Below are positions 51,495-61,071 of a stretch of DNA of 63,885 nucleotides, piece after piece (positions within the stretch are counted from its first letter, which is position 1; each line of letters starts with the position of its first letter). A program made the position numbers and the translations under genes. Below the pieces are notes generated by a model, which was given only the letters and a program-made list of their open reading frames with translations, was not told the origin of the DNA and searched no databases. Origin of the DNA: Candidatus Cloacimonadota bacterium (lineage in GTDB: Bacteria > UBA4055); the NCBI GenBank assembly GCA_002742935.1, contig PDON01000069.1:1-63885 (forward strand). Reading direction: 5' to 3'.

Positions 51495-54491
51495 TTATTG
51501 TTTATTTTTTATCTCCTGTTCTCCCAAGTTAAAGGTACCCTGTAGGTGAACATCCCTCTGTGGATAAGGAATTTCAATACTATTTTCTTTAAATCGATAC
51601 CATATTTCTCTTAAAACCTCATTTCGCACCAGTAGACGATCCGATTTATGAACATCAATATGATATTGAATACGATAGTTAATTGAAGAATCAGCATATT
51701 CCCATAAGAATGCTATAGGCTCAGGTGATTGCAAAACATCTTTGTTTTCTTGCATAATCTTCTTTAAGGTATCTATTACCTGCTTAGGTTCATTATCATA
51801 GCTTGCTCCAACATATAAAACAATCCTTAAAGTAGAATTGCTATGAGTGTTGTTGATAAAACTGTTGCTAATCGCATTGGCATTAGGGATAACAACTTCC
51901 TGTTTATCAAAAGTTTCAACTTTTATGGCACGCATACCTATACTTTTCACTGTTCCTTCATAAGAGTCAAGGTATACCCAGTCACCATTATGTAGAGGTC
52001 TCTCAATTAATAAAAGGATCCCCGATATAAAGTTTTTAGCAATATCCTGAAGACCCAAACCGACACCAACACCCAATGCTCCTGCAAAAACAGCTAATGA
52101 GGTTAGATCAATTCCCAGTATATTTAAGGTAACAAACATCCCGAATAATGTTACTATATATTGGGTGAAAATAGAGAGTGAACCACGGATACCCAAATCC
52201 TTAATACGCAAAAAAATCCAGTTATAACTAAAAGATTTAATCCAACGAGAAAATCTAAAAACCAGATAAAGAGTAATTACTGATAATCCTATCATCTGCA
52301 GAGTAATTTCCGATGAACCAATAGTGATTAGAGGTGTTTGAGCAATGAGGAGGGAGTTTACAACCAGGTAGTTGGTTTCATTTAACCCAAGATTAGAAAA
52401 CATCTCCAAACTAACCAACCAGATCCATACTATTTTTGCAACAACAGATAGAGGTGAAACAACATCAGAGGCAATAAAACTACCATGCTTAAAATGTTTT
52501 AGACTATATATTTTTAATTTTTTACGAGAATAATTAATAAACTGGAATCCTAAAGATAAAAAGAATATATAAAATACTCCCTCCCATATATAACTAAGCC
52601 CTGCCCAAGCAAAATGACTGAAACCCAATAAGCTTATAACACACATCAAAATAACAGACCAAGGTAATATCTTTAATATTTTTTCATAGAAGCGATATAG
52701 TTTACTGTCGCTTTTACCATTGCCGTAAAAGTAATCCAAAACAGCTTTTCTCTCTAACCAGACAAAAATCGCCAAAAATAGAATAAATAGTTTTTCATAT
52801 AAGTAAAGCACTGTTAAGTCAGCAGAGATGATTCTTGCAAGGTTGTATAGTATTGCAGATATTGCCATCAAAGATGCAAGAAAATATCTATGATATTGAT
52901 CTTTTTTAGAATGTATAACGAAAAGACATACTGTCAATGCACTTACACCATAAATCAAAGTAAGAAAAATTTCATTACTTGGATAAGAAATTTCACTGGC
53001 ATATATAAAGCAAACCAGAAATGATATAAACATAAATAGATAGCGGTGGCTTTTTAATATGGAAAATAGAATGAGAATTATATCATTATTTTCCTCTTTT
53101 CCCTCTTTAGGAGTAGTGAAATAGGAGAAATAGTTTGCTCCATAGAATATTCCATACAGTAAGCCAACTATAATCAAAAACATAATGGATGTGAGAAATA
53201 TTGTTAGTAATAACTTCTCCTTGACTTGGTCAATAAGCATTTGAAAACTAATCTGAAATTGATAACGCATCTGTTTTAATGATTCAGGAAACCTTTTAAA
53301 TGCTGATTTCAAGTTGTTCCCTTTATACAATTCATCCAGAGAAAAGGTAATCTCTTGCCGTCTTTTATTAAGTTCCTCTCCATAAGAAACCATCTCTTTT
53401 TTGAGTAGTAATCTCTGATGAAGAAGTGCCTGTTCTCTTTGGGAAAAAGCGTTTTCCAATAACGGCTGTTTACCCCTGATATCAACATATTTTTTCAACT
53501 CAATCTTTTTCTCTTCAAGCACCTCTCTTAACTCTTCAATCATCTGTTTTTTTTCAATCATTGAAAGATACTGTTCTTCGAGAGCATTAAGTTTTATACT
53601 GTTTAATGGTACTTCCTCTATATCAAAGGTTCGTTGTTCCATGAGTTTTATTAATGATTTATCAAAACCAACAAGCCATAACTGGATCTGTTTTTCATAT
53701 ATATTTTTTTGATCCTCATCAGCTTGTACTACGCTTATGCTTCCATGGTTTTGATTAAATTTATTTTGGAGGCTTTCAATTTCATCACGCAACCTTATCT
53801 CTTCTTTCTGCAGTTCAAGGTTACTATAAGTAGTAGAGGAGAGTCTTTGTCGTTTTAAAAGAACTGCTGAACGCCAATTTGTCAACAAGTCATACCCTTT
53901 CTCAAGTTGAGAAATATGCTGAGATATCTCCTCTTTATTAAGTTTGAGTTTTTTTTCTAGTGTACTTATTTCAAGCTCAAGAGAACCAAATAAAGTTCGG
54001 TTTAAATCTGTTACATCCTCATTATTAACCGGATTAACTATTAGCTGCTTTACATTGAGGTATTTCTCTTTTAATTGTTGTAATTGTACCTCTGCCGAAT
54101 TTAAGTCAGTATATTTTTGCCTAACTTTTTCTATTTGGCTCTTTATTTTTAAGTGTTTCTCCTTTAACTTATTAACCTGATTTTGTGTAATAATCTCAGA
54201 TTCCTCTTCCTCCAATCCCTTTATCCGTTCATCAATATTTTTCTCGGTAACCGGCAAATCTGAAAGCAGTGATTTAACACTACTTTTATCAAACTCTTCA
54301 TTAAGTTTTTTCTCCAGTTTTACAGTCAATTTTTTAAGGAGTAAAATTTGATCGTTAATTGGATTTGCTTCCTGTTCTGAAGTTAATGCTCCTGAGTTAA
54401 GAGCAGTATCTATTTTTGTTTGTTCTGCAACAGATAATAAAGGTTGTAAAACACCAATAAAAATTACTAATAAAACAAATATTTTTTTCAT
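51495..54491 (-). CDS. Large MscS-family mechanosensitive channel (MscK/MscM-like)
   Basis: 998 residues. Signal peptide (MKKIFVLLVIFIGVLQPLLSVA), a long periplasmic coiled-coil region (about 40-410), then about ten membrane helices (about 425-830). The C-terminal MscS domain has the pore helix GALGVGVGLGLQDIAKNFISGILLLIERPLHNGDWVYL, then the beta domain (EVVIPNANAISNSFINN) and alpha-beta cage ending near SIEIPYPQRDVHL. It should release solutes on hypo-osmotic shock; the large periplasmic part resembles KefA/YjeP. Length is in the range of that subfamily. Confidence 0.9.
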   Translation of the reverse strand: MKKIFVLLVIFIGVLQPLLSVAEQTKIDTALNSGALTSEQEANPINDQILLLKKLTVKLEKKLNEEFDKSSVKSLLSDLPVTEKNIDERIKGLEEEESEIITQNQVNKLKEKHLKIKSQIEKVRQKYTDLNSAEVQLQQLKEKYLNVKQLIVNPVNNEDVTDLNRTLFGSLELEISTLEKKLKLNKEEISQHISQLEKGYDLLTNWRSAVLLKRQRLSSTTYSNLELQKEEIRLRDEIESLQNKFNQNHGSISVVQADEDQKNIYEKQIQLWLVGFDKSLIKLMEQRTFDIEEVPLNSIKLNALEEQYLSMIEKKQMIEELREVLEEKKIELKKYVDIRGKQPLLENAFSQREQALLHQRLLLKKEMVSYGEELNKRRQEITFSLDELYKGNNLKSAFKRFPESLKQMRYQFQISFQMLIDQVKEKLLLTIFLTSIMFLIIVGLLYGIFYGANYFSYFTTPKEGKEENNDIILILFSILKSHRYLFMFISFLVCFIYASEISYPSNEIFLTLIYGVSALTVCLFVIHSKKDQYHRYFLASLMAISAILYNLARIISADLTVLYLYEKLFILFLAIFVWLERKAVLDYFYGNGKSDSKLYRFYEKILKILPWSVILMCVISLLGFSHFAWAGLSYIWEGVFYIFFLSLGFQFINYSRKKLKIYSLKHFKHGSFIASDVVSPLSVVAKIVWIWLVSLEMFSNLGLNETNYLVVNSLLIAQTPLITIGSSEITLQMIGLSVITLYLVFRFSRWIKSFSYNWIFLRIKDLGIRGSLSIFTQYIVTLFGMFVTLNILGIDLTSLAVFAGALGVGVGLGLQDIAKNFISGILLLIERPLHNGDWVYLDSYEGTVKSIGMRAIKVETFDKQEVVIPNANAISNSFINNTHSNSTLRIVLYVGASYDNEPKQVIDTLKKIMQENKDVLQSPEPIAFLWEYADSSINYRIQYHIDVHKSDRLLVRNEVLREIWYRFKENSIEIPYPQRDVHLQGTFNLGEQEIKNKQ

Positions 54492-54982
54492 CTTTTTCCA
54501 TTCTTATCAAATTAAAGGTTCTTGAAGATTTATATTTAAATACTGAATTAGATATATTGTTAGAGATAGCAAAAGCTCCCTTACTAACTTAACCAATCTC
54601 TACTCTAATTTTAATTACTATTTTCTCACTATTAAAATTATTATCTAATAAGAGTATCACAAAAACAAAGTAATAATATTTAACTTTAATAAGCAAATAT
54701 AAAATAAAAATTGATTTTCTACTAAAAATATCGTGAAAGTTTTGTGTTCTATTTTTATAGATATTAGGGATAAACTGTTAGATAGAAAGCATTTATGCTT
54801 TTTTATGAAAACTTTGTATCTTTTTCAGAAAAATATATTTTATATACCTGTATTAAAATTATAAAAAATCAGAAGCCACAATTATAGAGTCAGAAGCTTT
54901 GCTAATTACTCTAAATTTTAGTATATATTTTATAGTAACTAAAATATATGAAGATTTAAGATTAATAATGGAGGTAATATCT
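54492..54982. other. Divergent intergenic region, MscS gene / DUF4153 gene
   Basis: 491 bp, very AT-rich. Promoters in both directions are expected here, but none stands out. An ATG at 54899 in frame with the downstream gene lacks a ribosome binding site and is not used as the start. No repeat or RNA recognised. Confidence 0.5.
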
Positions 54983-56794
54983 ATGAGAAACAGGATAGTT
55001 AAAACCTTTTCTATAAGCCATTTTATCACAATATTTAAATCGACCTTTAAGTTTATGCCTATCCCTTCAATTATCTCAATTTTGATAACAATATCTTTTC
55101 TGTTAATGGTAGAAGGAGGGTTAAGATCAAGTACAGAGAAAATAGTTAGAGATATAGTTATAACCTTGGGTTTAGGTTTTTTCTACTTCCTTAATTTGAG
55201 GTTATACTCATTTGTAAAAAATATATCAAAAAAAATAGAAATTATACTCTCAGCGGTATTAACAATACTATTATTAATCTTTTATCTAAAACTTCCGGAT
55301 GATTACATATATAGATATATAATGAGGATATCCATACTATTAGTAATTCCTGTAATCTTTCTTTTCACAGGAGGTGTAGGTAGAAAAAATGATAATAACT
55401 CCTATGCAATATCTGTACTCTATATCCAAAAAATATTAGCAGAAAGTTTGCTGCATCTTCTCATTCTCTTTGGAGGAATAGCATCAATACTATGGTCACT
55501 CGATCTACTCTTTGATATAGATATAAAGTCGGAGATCTTTTTGGATATATTAATTATTCTTTCATATTTCTACTTCCCATTCTTCTTTATGAATGGAGTT
55601 AAAAATTTTTATAAAGAGGAGATTATAGAGGGATATTTTATTATAGGAAGACCTATAAATATACTTTTTAGATATATAGTTATTCCCTTATTGTATATCT
55701 ATATTATTATTCTCTATATCTACTTTATAAAGGTTATTTTCTTGTGGGATTGGCCAATAGGTATTACATCTTACCTAATTACTATTTACTCATTTATTGG
55801 ACTTTTTTCAACTGTCTTCTCAGGATTAAGAGAGAAGGATTATGGTAAATCGCCACTGGATAGATTCTATAGTAAACATTTCTTCCTAATGATTTTACCT
55901 CTATTAGCAGTATTCTACCTTGCAATCTTTAAGAGAATAAATGATTATGGGTTTACAGAAAATAGATATCTTCTACTTGCTTTAGCTCTTTGGATTACCT
56001 TTATCTCAATTGTAAATATTATCAAAAAAAATAAAGCTTTCTACACAATCCCTCTCTCTTTAGCTATAGTATCCTTACTGACTATAATAGGGCCTTGGAA
56101 TATGTTTAATATTTCCAAAAACAGTCAATTAAACCGTTTTAAAGATTTTGCAAAAAAATATAATCTTATATCTGAAACTAGTGGAAAACTAATCCCCTCA
56201 AATATGGAAATAAGCTTTGAAGATAGGAAAAGTATCAGTTCAATTCTTACTTATTTAAATAGTAGCTACAGATTAGAGCCCCTCAAAGAACTCCTTCCGG
56301 ATTCTCTCTATGATGGAGGTAAAAAATATAAAGATATACACAAGATTACTGAATATTTGGGATTTACCTATGTTGATAGACATCAAAGTGAAATTCTTTT
56401 AGGAAATTACAAAAGTTTTACCGTAGAAGAGAGCTATAGTCGTAACTTAAACGGAGGAAAGAAACTTTATAGTTTCAACCTAAGATCTCATGAGAACTTT
56501 AGAAAGAATAGGTTTGAAAACTATACTGTACAATTGGATAGTAGCCTAAATAGTATAGAGCTATTAAAAGATGATAGTGTAAAAATTTTTACCCACACCC
56601 TCAAAAAGATCTTGGACAGAACATACAAAATTAATAACAGTTATGATATTCCTCAAGAGATAATGTGTGATACTATTAAGACAAGAGATAGGAGATACCT
56701 GCTCTTACTAAAGAGTTTAAACTATAAATACAACTCCTATAAAAAAAGGTATAAAGTTTCATCTGTTTTCGGTTTGCTTATTGAAGAGGAATAA
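54983..56794 (+). CDS. Multi-pass membrane protein, DUF4153-like
   Basis: 603 residues from ATG 54983, which has GGAGGT 7 bp upstream. About 12 hydrophobic helices fill residues 25-385, and a soluble C-terminal region (about 390-603) follows with SNMEISFEDRKSISSILTYLNSSYRLEPL and HKITEYLGFTYVD. The arrangement resembles the DUF4153 family of unknown function. The Ile/Phe/Tyr-rich loops and many AAA/ATA codons follow the genome's bias. Context gives no clue. The family call is from overall pattern, not from a diagnostic motif. Confidence 0.6.
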   Translation: MRNRIVKTFSISHFITIFKSTFKFMPIPSIISILITISFLLMVEGGLRSSTEKIVRDIVITLGLGFFYFLNLRLYSFVKNISKKIEIILSAVLTILLLIFYLKLPDDYIYRYIMRISILLVIPVIFLFTGGVGRKNDNNSYAISVLYIQKILAESLLHLLILFGGIASILWSLDLLFDIDIKSEIFLDILIILSYFYFPFFFMNGVKNFYKEEIIEGYFIIGRPINILFRYIVIPLLYIYIIILYIYFIKVIFLWDWPIGITSYLITIYSFIGLFSTVFSGLREKDYGKSPLDRFYSKHFFLMILPLLAVFYLAIFKRINDYGFTENRYLLLALALWITFISIVNIIKKNKAFYTIPLSLAIVSLLTIIGPWNMFNISKNSQLNRFKDFAKKYNLISETSGKLIPSNMEISFEDRKSISSILTYLNSSYRLEPLKELLPDSLYDGGKKYKDIHKITEYLGFTYVDRHQSEILLGNYKSFTVEESYSRNLNGGKKLYSFNLRSHENFRKNRFENYTVQLDSSLNSIELLKDDSVKIFTHTLKKILDRTYKINNSYDIPQEIMCDTIKTRDRRYLLLLKSLNYKYNSYKKRYKVSSVFGLLIEEE

Positions 56795-56832
56795 TACCGG
56801 AACCGGTTGTTAACGCTATTTGCTTGCCAATT

Positions 56833-56882
56833 AAAAACCCCTCTTAATTTCTCTTCCTTTGGGGAGATCAAGAGGGGGTTCC
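56833..56882 (-). terminator. Hairpin between convergent genes (likely terminator of the MCP gene)
   Basis: AACCCCTCTT (56836-56845) pairs with AAGAGGGGGTT (56870-56880). On the minus strand it is followed by TTTTTAATT, so it most likely ends the chemoreceptor transcript. Confidence 0.5.
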
Positions 56883-56952
56883 AGTTTATAGCTTAGAAAT
56901 AGATTGCTCAAATCTATTTTACCGTAAATCTTTGCACTTTTTCAATAAGATT

Positions 56953-58704
56953 TTAGCTTCTGGTATTAGCCAGTTTTATCGAAATATTATTAAGCTTCTG
57001 CACAGAAGTGTTTATCTCTTCCATATTTAAAGCTTGGGTTTGAATAAAATCACTGATAGAGCTAATTTTACTGGTTATATCATTTATAGATTCATCCATT
57101 TCCGCAAGACCTCCGGTTATTTTTTCTGCGGTCTCAGTACTACTTACGGCAAGCCTTCTTACCTCATCTGCAACCACGGCAAAACCTTTACCTTTAGCCC
57201 CAACTCTGGCAGCTTCAATAGTTGCATTGAGGGCTAAAAGATTAGTTTGCCTTGAAATATTCATAATCCAATCTGTAATTTTAAGAATTTCATCTGTTTT
57301 CTCTCGAACCCTACTAGTAGCATCTGTCATATACTCTTGCTCTTTAGCTATTGTTACTGTTTCTTCAGTAGCATCAGATACAGATTTACTGATCTCTCCG
57401 GTGGATTTTGCAAAATCTCCAAGGATTTCATTTAGTTTTCTATCAAGTTCAGCTTTTTGATCCTTCATAAAAGTAATATCTTCAACAGCTCCTGCAACCA
57501 AAATAGGGATACCTCCATCTCCTCTTACAGTTTTACCCTTTACTCTTACCCAGATAGTAGAGCCGTCCTTTTTTACCATTCTATTTTCTACATCATAAGG
57601 AGTTTGTCCGGTTGGATCCATAAGATGTTTTCCAAAAGCTTCTACAACCATTTGGGCATCATCAGGATGGATACTGTTTGACCAAGAGTTGAATAGATTT
57701 GGAAAATCATTTTCATCTTCATAACCAAGCAGTTTTCTTAATTGATTTGAATACCAAAGCGTATTATTAGGATTCATTGGATCCCCTTTTACTACTTTCA
57801 TATGCCAAGATCCTTCCGTTAAAACTGAATCAATAAGCTCATACCTGCTGATCGTCTGATCCATCTCTACATCTTGCTTTATCTTATCATCAATATCTAT
57901 AAATACTCCCAGAAACTCCTTTGGTTTACCCGTTTCATCTTTTATAGTATAACCTGCAGATCTAAACCATCTATATGAATCATCTTTTAATTTAAGCCTA
58001 TAATTTACATCATAAACAGTTTTTCCACTAAAATCAGAAAGAGATTCTTCAAAAGCATTGAGTGTGCTCTTTGCATCATCAGAATGGATCCTCTCAGACC
58101 AAGAGCTTAGTTCATTAGGAAAATCATCTTCATCTTCAAAACCTACCATCTTTCTAAAATCATCAGACCAATTTACCTGTTTTATATTCATGTCTGAATC
58201 CAATTTTATAGACCATAATCCCGAATTTACGGAATCATTAATGATTTTCATTCTAAGATCTTGATTATTCAATTCTTGATTAAACCTATTGGTTAAAGAG
58301 TTGATTAACTCGGCTATCTCTTTTTGCTTAGCCGTAAATGAATTTGTACTCAAGGAAATAAACTTATCATTATTGAGAAGATTTGAGATTTCATTCTTTA
58401 AAGAGTCCAGATTACTCTTTTCCAGCTCTTTTTTCAACTCTTTTATTTCACTTGTTAAAGATCTCTCTTTAGCCTTATTTTCCTCTTTAAGTTCAGTAAT
58501 GAAAGATTGAGACTCTCCAATTTTTTTATTGAAGTTCTCTGTTAATGAATTAATTAAATACGCTATTTCTTTCTCTTCATCAGATCCAAAAATAATATTT
58601 AATTTTTTGAATTCACCATCTTTTTGGTAAGAGGTTAACATTTCTCTAATTTCTTGCTTTATAATGAGAAACTTGTCTTGGCTTTTCTTTCTAAATAATC
58701 CCAT
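56953..58704 (-). CDS. Soluble PAS-PAS methyl-accepting chemotaxis receptor
   Basis: 583 residues from ATG 58704 ([12 protein letters not shown]), chosen for the AGGGAGA site 5 bp upstream; an ATG 27 bp earlier lacks one. No membrane helix. The N-terminal part has two related helical segments ([19 protein letters not shown] and [19 protein letters not shown]), then two PAS_3 domains (about 155-280 and 285-405) with [10 protein letters not shown] marks, and a short MCP signalling domain with the invariant tip [37 protein letters not shown]. It should sense a cytosolic cue and act on CheA. No che gene is adjacent; arms are short and no CheR-binding pentapeptide is seen. Confidence 0.88.
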   Translation of the reverse strand: MGLFRKKSQDKFLIIKQEIREMLTSYQKDGEFKKLNIIFGSDEEKEIAYLINSLTENFNKKIGESQSFITELKEENKAKERSLTSEIKELKKELEKSNLDSLKNEISNLLNNDKFISLSTNSFTAKQKEIAELINSLTNRFNQELNNQDLRMKIINDSVNSGLWSIKLDSDMNIKQVNWSDDFRKMVGFEDEDDFPNELSSWSERIHSDDAKSTLNAFEESLSDFSGKTVYDVNYRLKLKDDSYRWFRSAGYTIKDETGKPKEFLGVFIDIDDKIKQDVEMDQTISRYELIDSVLTEGSWHMKVVKGDPMNPNNTLWYSNQLRKLLGYEDENDFPNLFNSWSNSIHPDDAQMVVEAFGKHLMDPTGQTPYDVENRMVKKDGSTIWVRVKGKTVRGDGGIPILVAGAVEDITFMKDQKAELDRKLNEILGDFAKSTGEISKSVSDATEETVTIAKEQEYMTDATSRVREKTDEILKITDWIMNISRQTNLLALNATIEAARVGAKGKGFAVVADEVRRLAVSSTETAEKITGGLAEMDESINDITSKISSISDFIQTQALNMEEINTSVQKLNNISIKLANTRS

Positions 58705-59020
58705 CTTATCTCCCTGTCTATTATGTTTCATTGACTAATAAAATAAAGCACAACATCTGCCATAATAAATCCTGCTCGAATAGTATAATAAACATAAATT
58801 TCTTAAAAAACAAAAAACAACTCTATTTCTGTAACATTACCCTGAATTTTAGTTTCTTTAAATATGTGGGGAAAATCCAGTAGTCATAAAATAAGATCTA
58901 CTGAAGAAATTGAAAGTAAGCTGTTTAGCAATTTGTACAGATACGCTTAAAATAAAGGAGAAGATCTTGAAATGATCTCTATCAAAAAAATCGCAGCTCT
59001 TTCTTGGGAAAAAGAGGTCA
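58705..59020. other. Intergenic stretch, MCP gene / rlmB
   Basis: 316 bp. Contains the MCP promoter region and a degenerate member of the MITE-like family at 58886-58970 (end-motif TAAGATCTACTGAAGAAA and the block TTTGTACAGATACGCTTAAA). No gene recognised. Confidence 0.5.
58886..58970 (+). repeat. Degenerate copy of the MITE-like family
   Basis: Begins with a TAAGATCTACTGAAGAAA end and contains CTGTTTAGCAATTTGTACAG, which aligns with the inverse of 20960-20990 and of 46880-46910. The other end (near GAGAAGATCTTGA, 58961) is not clearly conserved. Confidence 0.5.
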
Positions 59021-59722
59021 TCACTTCATATAAAAAAGTAAAATACCGGCAGTAACAGAAACATTTAAAGATTCTACACCATTCTCAAGAGGTATATAGA
59101 TAAGTTCATCACAATGATCTTTAACGAGTCTTCTTATACCTTCACCCTCATTCCCGAGAACCAAACCTATTTTACCCTCTACCTTAAACTCTCTATAATC
59201 TCTGCCACCGGAAACTTCAGTTCCTACAATCCAAAAATTTTTAGATTTTAGATAATCTATTGTATTGGATATATTTTTAACTCTTGCAATTTTAACCTTA
59301 TCAATATTTCCTGCACTCACCTTTGAAACAGTATCATTTACTTGACAACTATTTCTTTCAGGTATGATTATAATATCAACCCCTGTAGCAGCGGCAGTTC
59401 TTACAATAGCACCCAAATTATGAGGATCCTCTATCCTGTCCAAGATAACAACTCTCTTGCTTTTATCGAGTAAGCTATCGTTAAGATCACAATATTTAAA
59501 GGAGCTTACATAAGCAATTACACCCTGGTGATTCTGAAAGTTTGAAGCTTGATCCAGCACTTTTTTGTTTGAAAAGTCGTATCTAATACCCTTATCTCTG
59601 CAAAGATTGATTATATCGTTAAGTTTATCTGATTTTAAAGTTTTAAGTATGACGACTTTATCAATATCTTTACCGGATTTTAAAACTTCAAATACAGGAT
59701 TTCTTCCATAAACTAATTTCAT
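59021..59722 (-). CDS. rlmB: 23S rRNA (guanosine-2'-O)-methyltransferase RlmB-like (SpoU family)
   Basis: 233 residues. N-terminal substrate-binding domain (LVYGRNPVFEVLKSG, SNFQNHQGVIAYVSSFKY), SpoU motif 1 VVILDRIEDPHNLGAIVRTAAATGVD, motif 2 LVLGNEGEGIRRLVKDHCDELIYIPL and motif 3 VESLNVSVTAGILLFYM, which form the knotted SAM site. It methylates G2251 of 23S rRNA in E. coli; a related target is likely here. Apparently a single-gene unit. Confidence 0.9.
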   Translation of the reverse strand: MKLVYGRNPVFEVLKSGKDIDKVVILKTLKSDKLNDIINLCRDKGIRYDFSNKKVLDQASNFQNHQGVIAYVSSFKYCDLNDSLLDKSKRVVILDRIEDPHNLGAIVRTAAATGVDIIIIPERNSCQVNDTVSKVSAGNIDKVKIARVKNISNTIDYLKSKNFWIVGTEVSGGRDYREFKVEGKIGLVLGNEGEGIRRLVKDHCDELIYIPLENGVESLNVSVTAGILLFYMK

Positions 59723-59884
59723 TATTATACCCTAATTTAACCTAGTACACAACACTATTAAACAACTAAGAAGTTAATATCTTAAATAAAAAACCAACTC
59801 CTTGATATCAAACTTTTATAATCTCTGTTTAGTACAATAAACCTAAATTTAATACAAAACTATAAACTTTTAAATAACTCCTTA

Positions 59885-59917
59885 TACCGTACCCTTCGAG
59901 AACCTCAGGGTACGGTA
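59885..59917. repeat. REP-like palindrome (single unit, copy C)
   Basis: TACCGTACCCT and AGGGTACGGTA form an 11-bp perfect stem around TCGAGAACCTC. The core CCCTTCGAGAACCTCAGGG is the same as in copies A and B. It sits between the end of folD and the start region of rlmB. Confidence 0.75.
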
Positions 59918-59939
59918 TTCTATCAATAAAAAACTATAA

Positions 59940-60821
59940 TTAAATAGTAATATTACCCTTTTGTAATTCAATAGCCTTCAAAAGATTTGTCATAAGAGCT
60001 ACATTTGTTAAAGGACTAACACCTCCCGGAACAGGGGTGATATTTTCAACAATATCCTTAACTTCATCAAAGTTAACATCACCACAAAGAACTACTTCTC
60101 CATCAACCGTTTTTTCGTTCATACCCACATCAACAATTGTTTGACCTTTAGAAACAAACTCTTTGGTTATAAACTCCGGACTGCCAATGGCTGCTACAAT
60201 AATATCAGCTCTCTTTGTAACCTCTTTGAGATCTTTTGTCTTTGAGTGGCAAACAGTAACAGTAGCATCAGCAAATTTACCTCTGGTAAGAAGAAGATTA
60301 GCTAATGGTTTTCCAACAATATTTGACCTACCAACAATAACTACATTTTTACCACTTGTCTCTATCTCAAACCCCTTTAAGATATCTTGACAAGCTTGAG
60401 AAGTGCTAGGAATAAATGTTGGCAATCCCAATAGGTTTTTACCTGCATTTATTGGACTTATACCATCAATATCTTTTTTATAAGATATCTTCAACGAAAC
60501 CTTTTCAGAATCTATGTGTGAAGGTAGTGGCATCATTACAATGATACCGTGAATAGAATCATCATTGTTAAGAGAATCAAGATTATTCAAAAACTCCTCT
60601 TCGCTAATCTCTTGACTCAATTTAACAAGTTTAAACTCAATATCCATCTTATTACAATTTCTTTCAATCATACCTGCGTAAACAGATGAAGCGGGATCAT
60701 GATCACACATAAGTACGGATAGCTTAGGATTTATACCCTTCTCTTTTAAATTTTTTATATCCAGTTTTAAATCTTTCTTTCTCAATTTAGAGACTTTCGC
60801 ACCTTTAAGAATATTACTCAT
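59940..60821 (-). CDS. folD: Bifunctional methylenetetrahydrofolate dehydrogenase/cyclohydrolase
   Basis: 293 residues from ATG 60821 (MSNILKGAKVSKLRKKD), with GGAG 5 bp upstream; the longer frame from 60866 is unlikely. Marks: PKLSVLMCDHDPASSVYAGMIERNCNKM (catalytic Lys of the usual YVxxKxK is replaced here by Met-Ile-Glu, see findings), DGIIVMMPLP-like HGIIVMMPLPSHID, KDIDGISPINAGKNLLG, IVGRSNIVGKPLANLLL and PVPGGVSPLTNVALMTNLLKA. It interconverts methylene-, methenyl- and formyl-THF. Divergent from fhs. Confidence 0.88.
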   Translation of the reverse strand: MSNILKGAKVSKLRKKDLKLDIKNLKEKGINPKLSVLMCDHDPASSVYAGMIERNCNKMDIEFKLVKLSQEISEEEFLNNLDSLNNDDSIHGIIVMMPLPSHIDSEKVSLKISYKKDIDGISPINAGKNLLGLPTFIPSTSQACQDILKGFEIETSGKNVVIVGRSNIVGKPLANLLLTRGKFADATVTVCHSKTKDLKEVTKRADIIVAAIGSPEFITKEFVSKGQTIVDVGMNEKTVDGEVVLCGDVNFDEVKDIVENITPVPGGVSPLTNVALMTNLLKAIELQKGNITI

Positions 60822-61071
60822 AAGAACTCCATTTATATTATTTTTTGAACTTAATAACTCTTTCACATTTAGTCAAGAGATCTAAACCTATTTTGTTTTA
60901 TAAAGTTTATAAATAGAGTGCTAAATCTTAAAAAAAAGTTATTAACTTTGTTTTTAGGTTTTAGAGAATTTACACCATATATTGTTAAAGTTGAACAGTT
61001 TCTTTTCAATATTATTAAGGCTGTTCAAAAAATTTAATATTTAAACTATTATATAAAAATTAGGAGAAATT
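60822..61071. promoter_or_regulatory. Shared divergent promoter region of folD and fhs
   Basis: 250 AT-rich bp between the two one-carbon genes. Joint control is plausible because both enzymes act in the same pathway. I see no THF-riboswitch-like structure. Confidence 0.4.
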
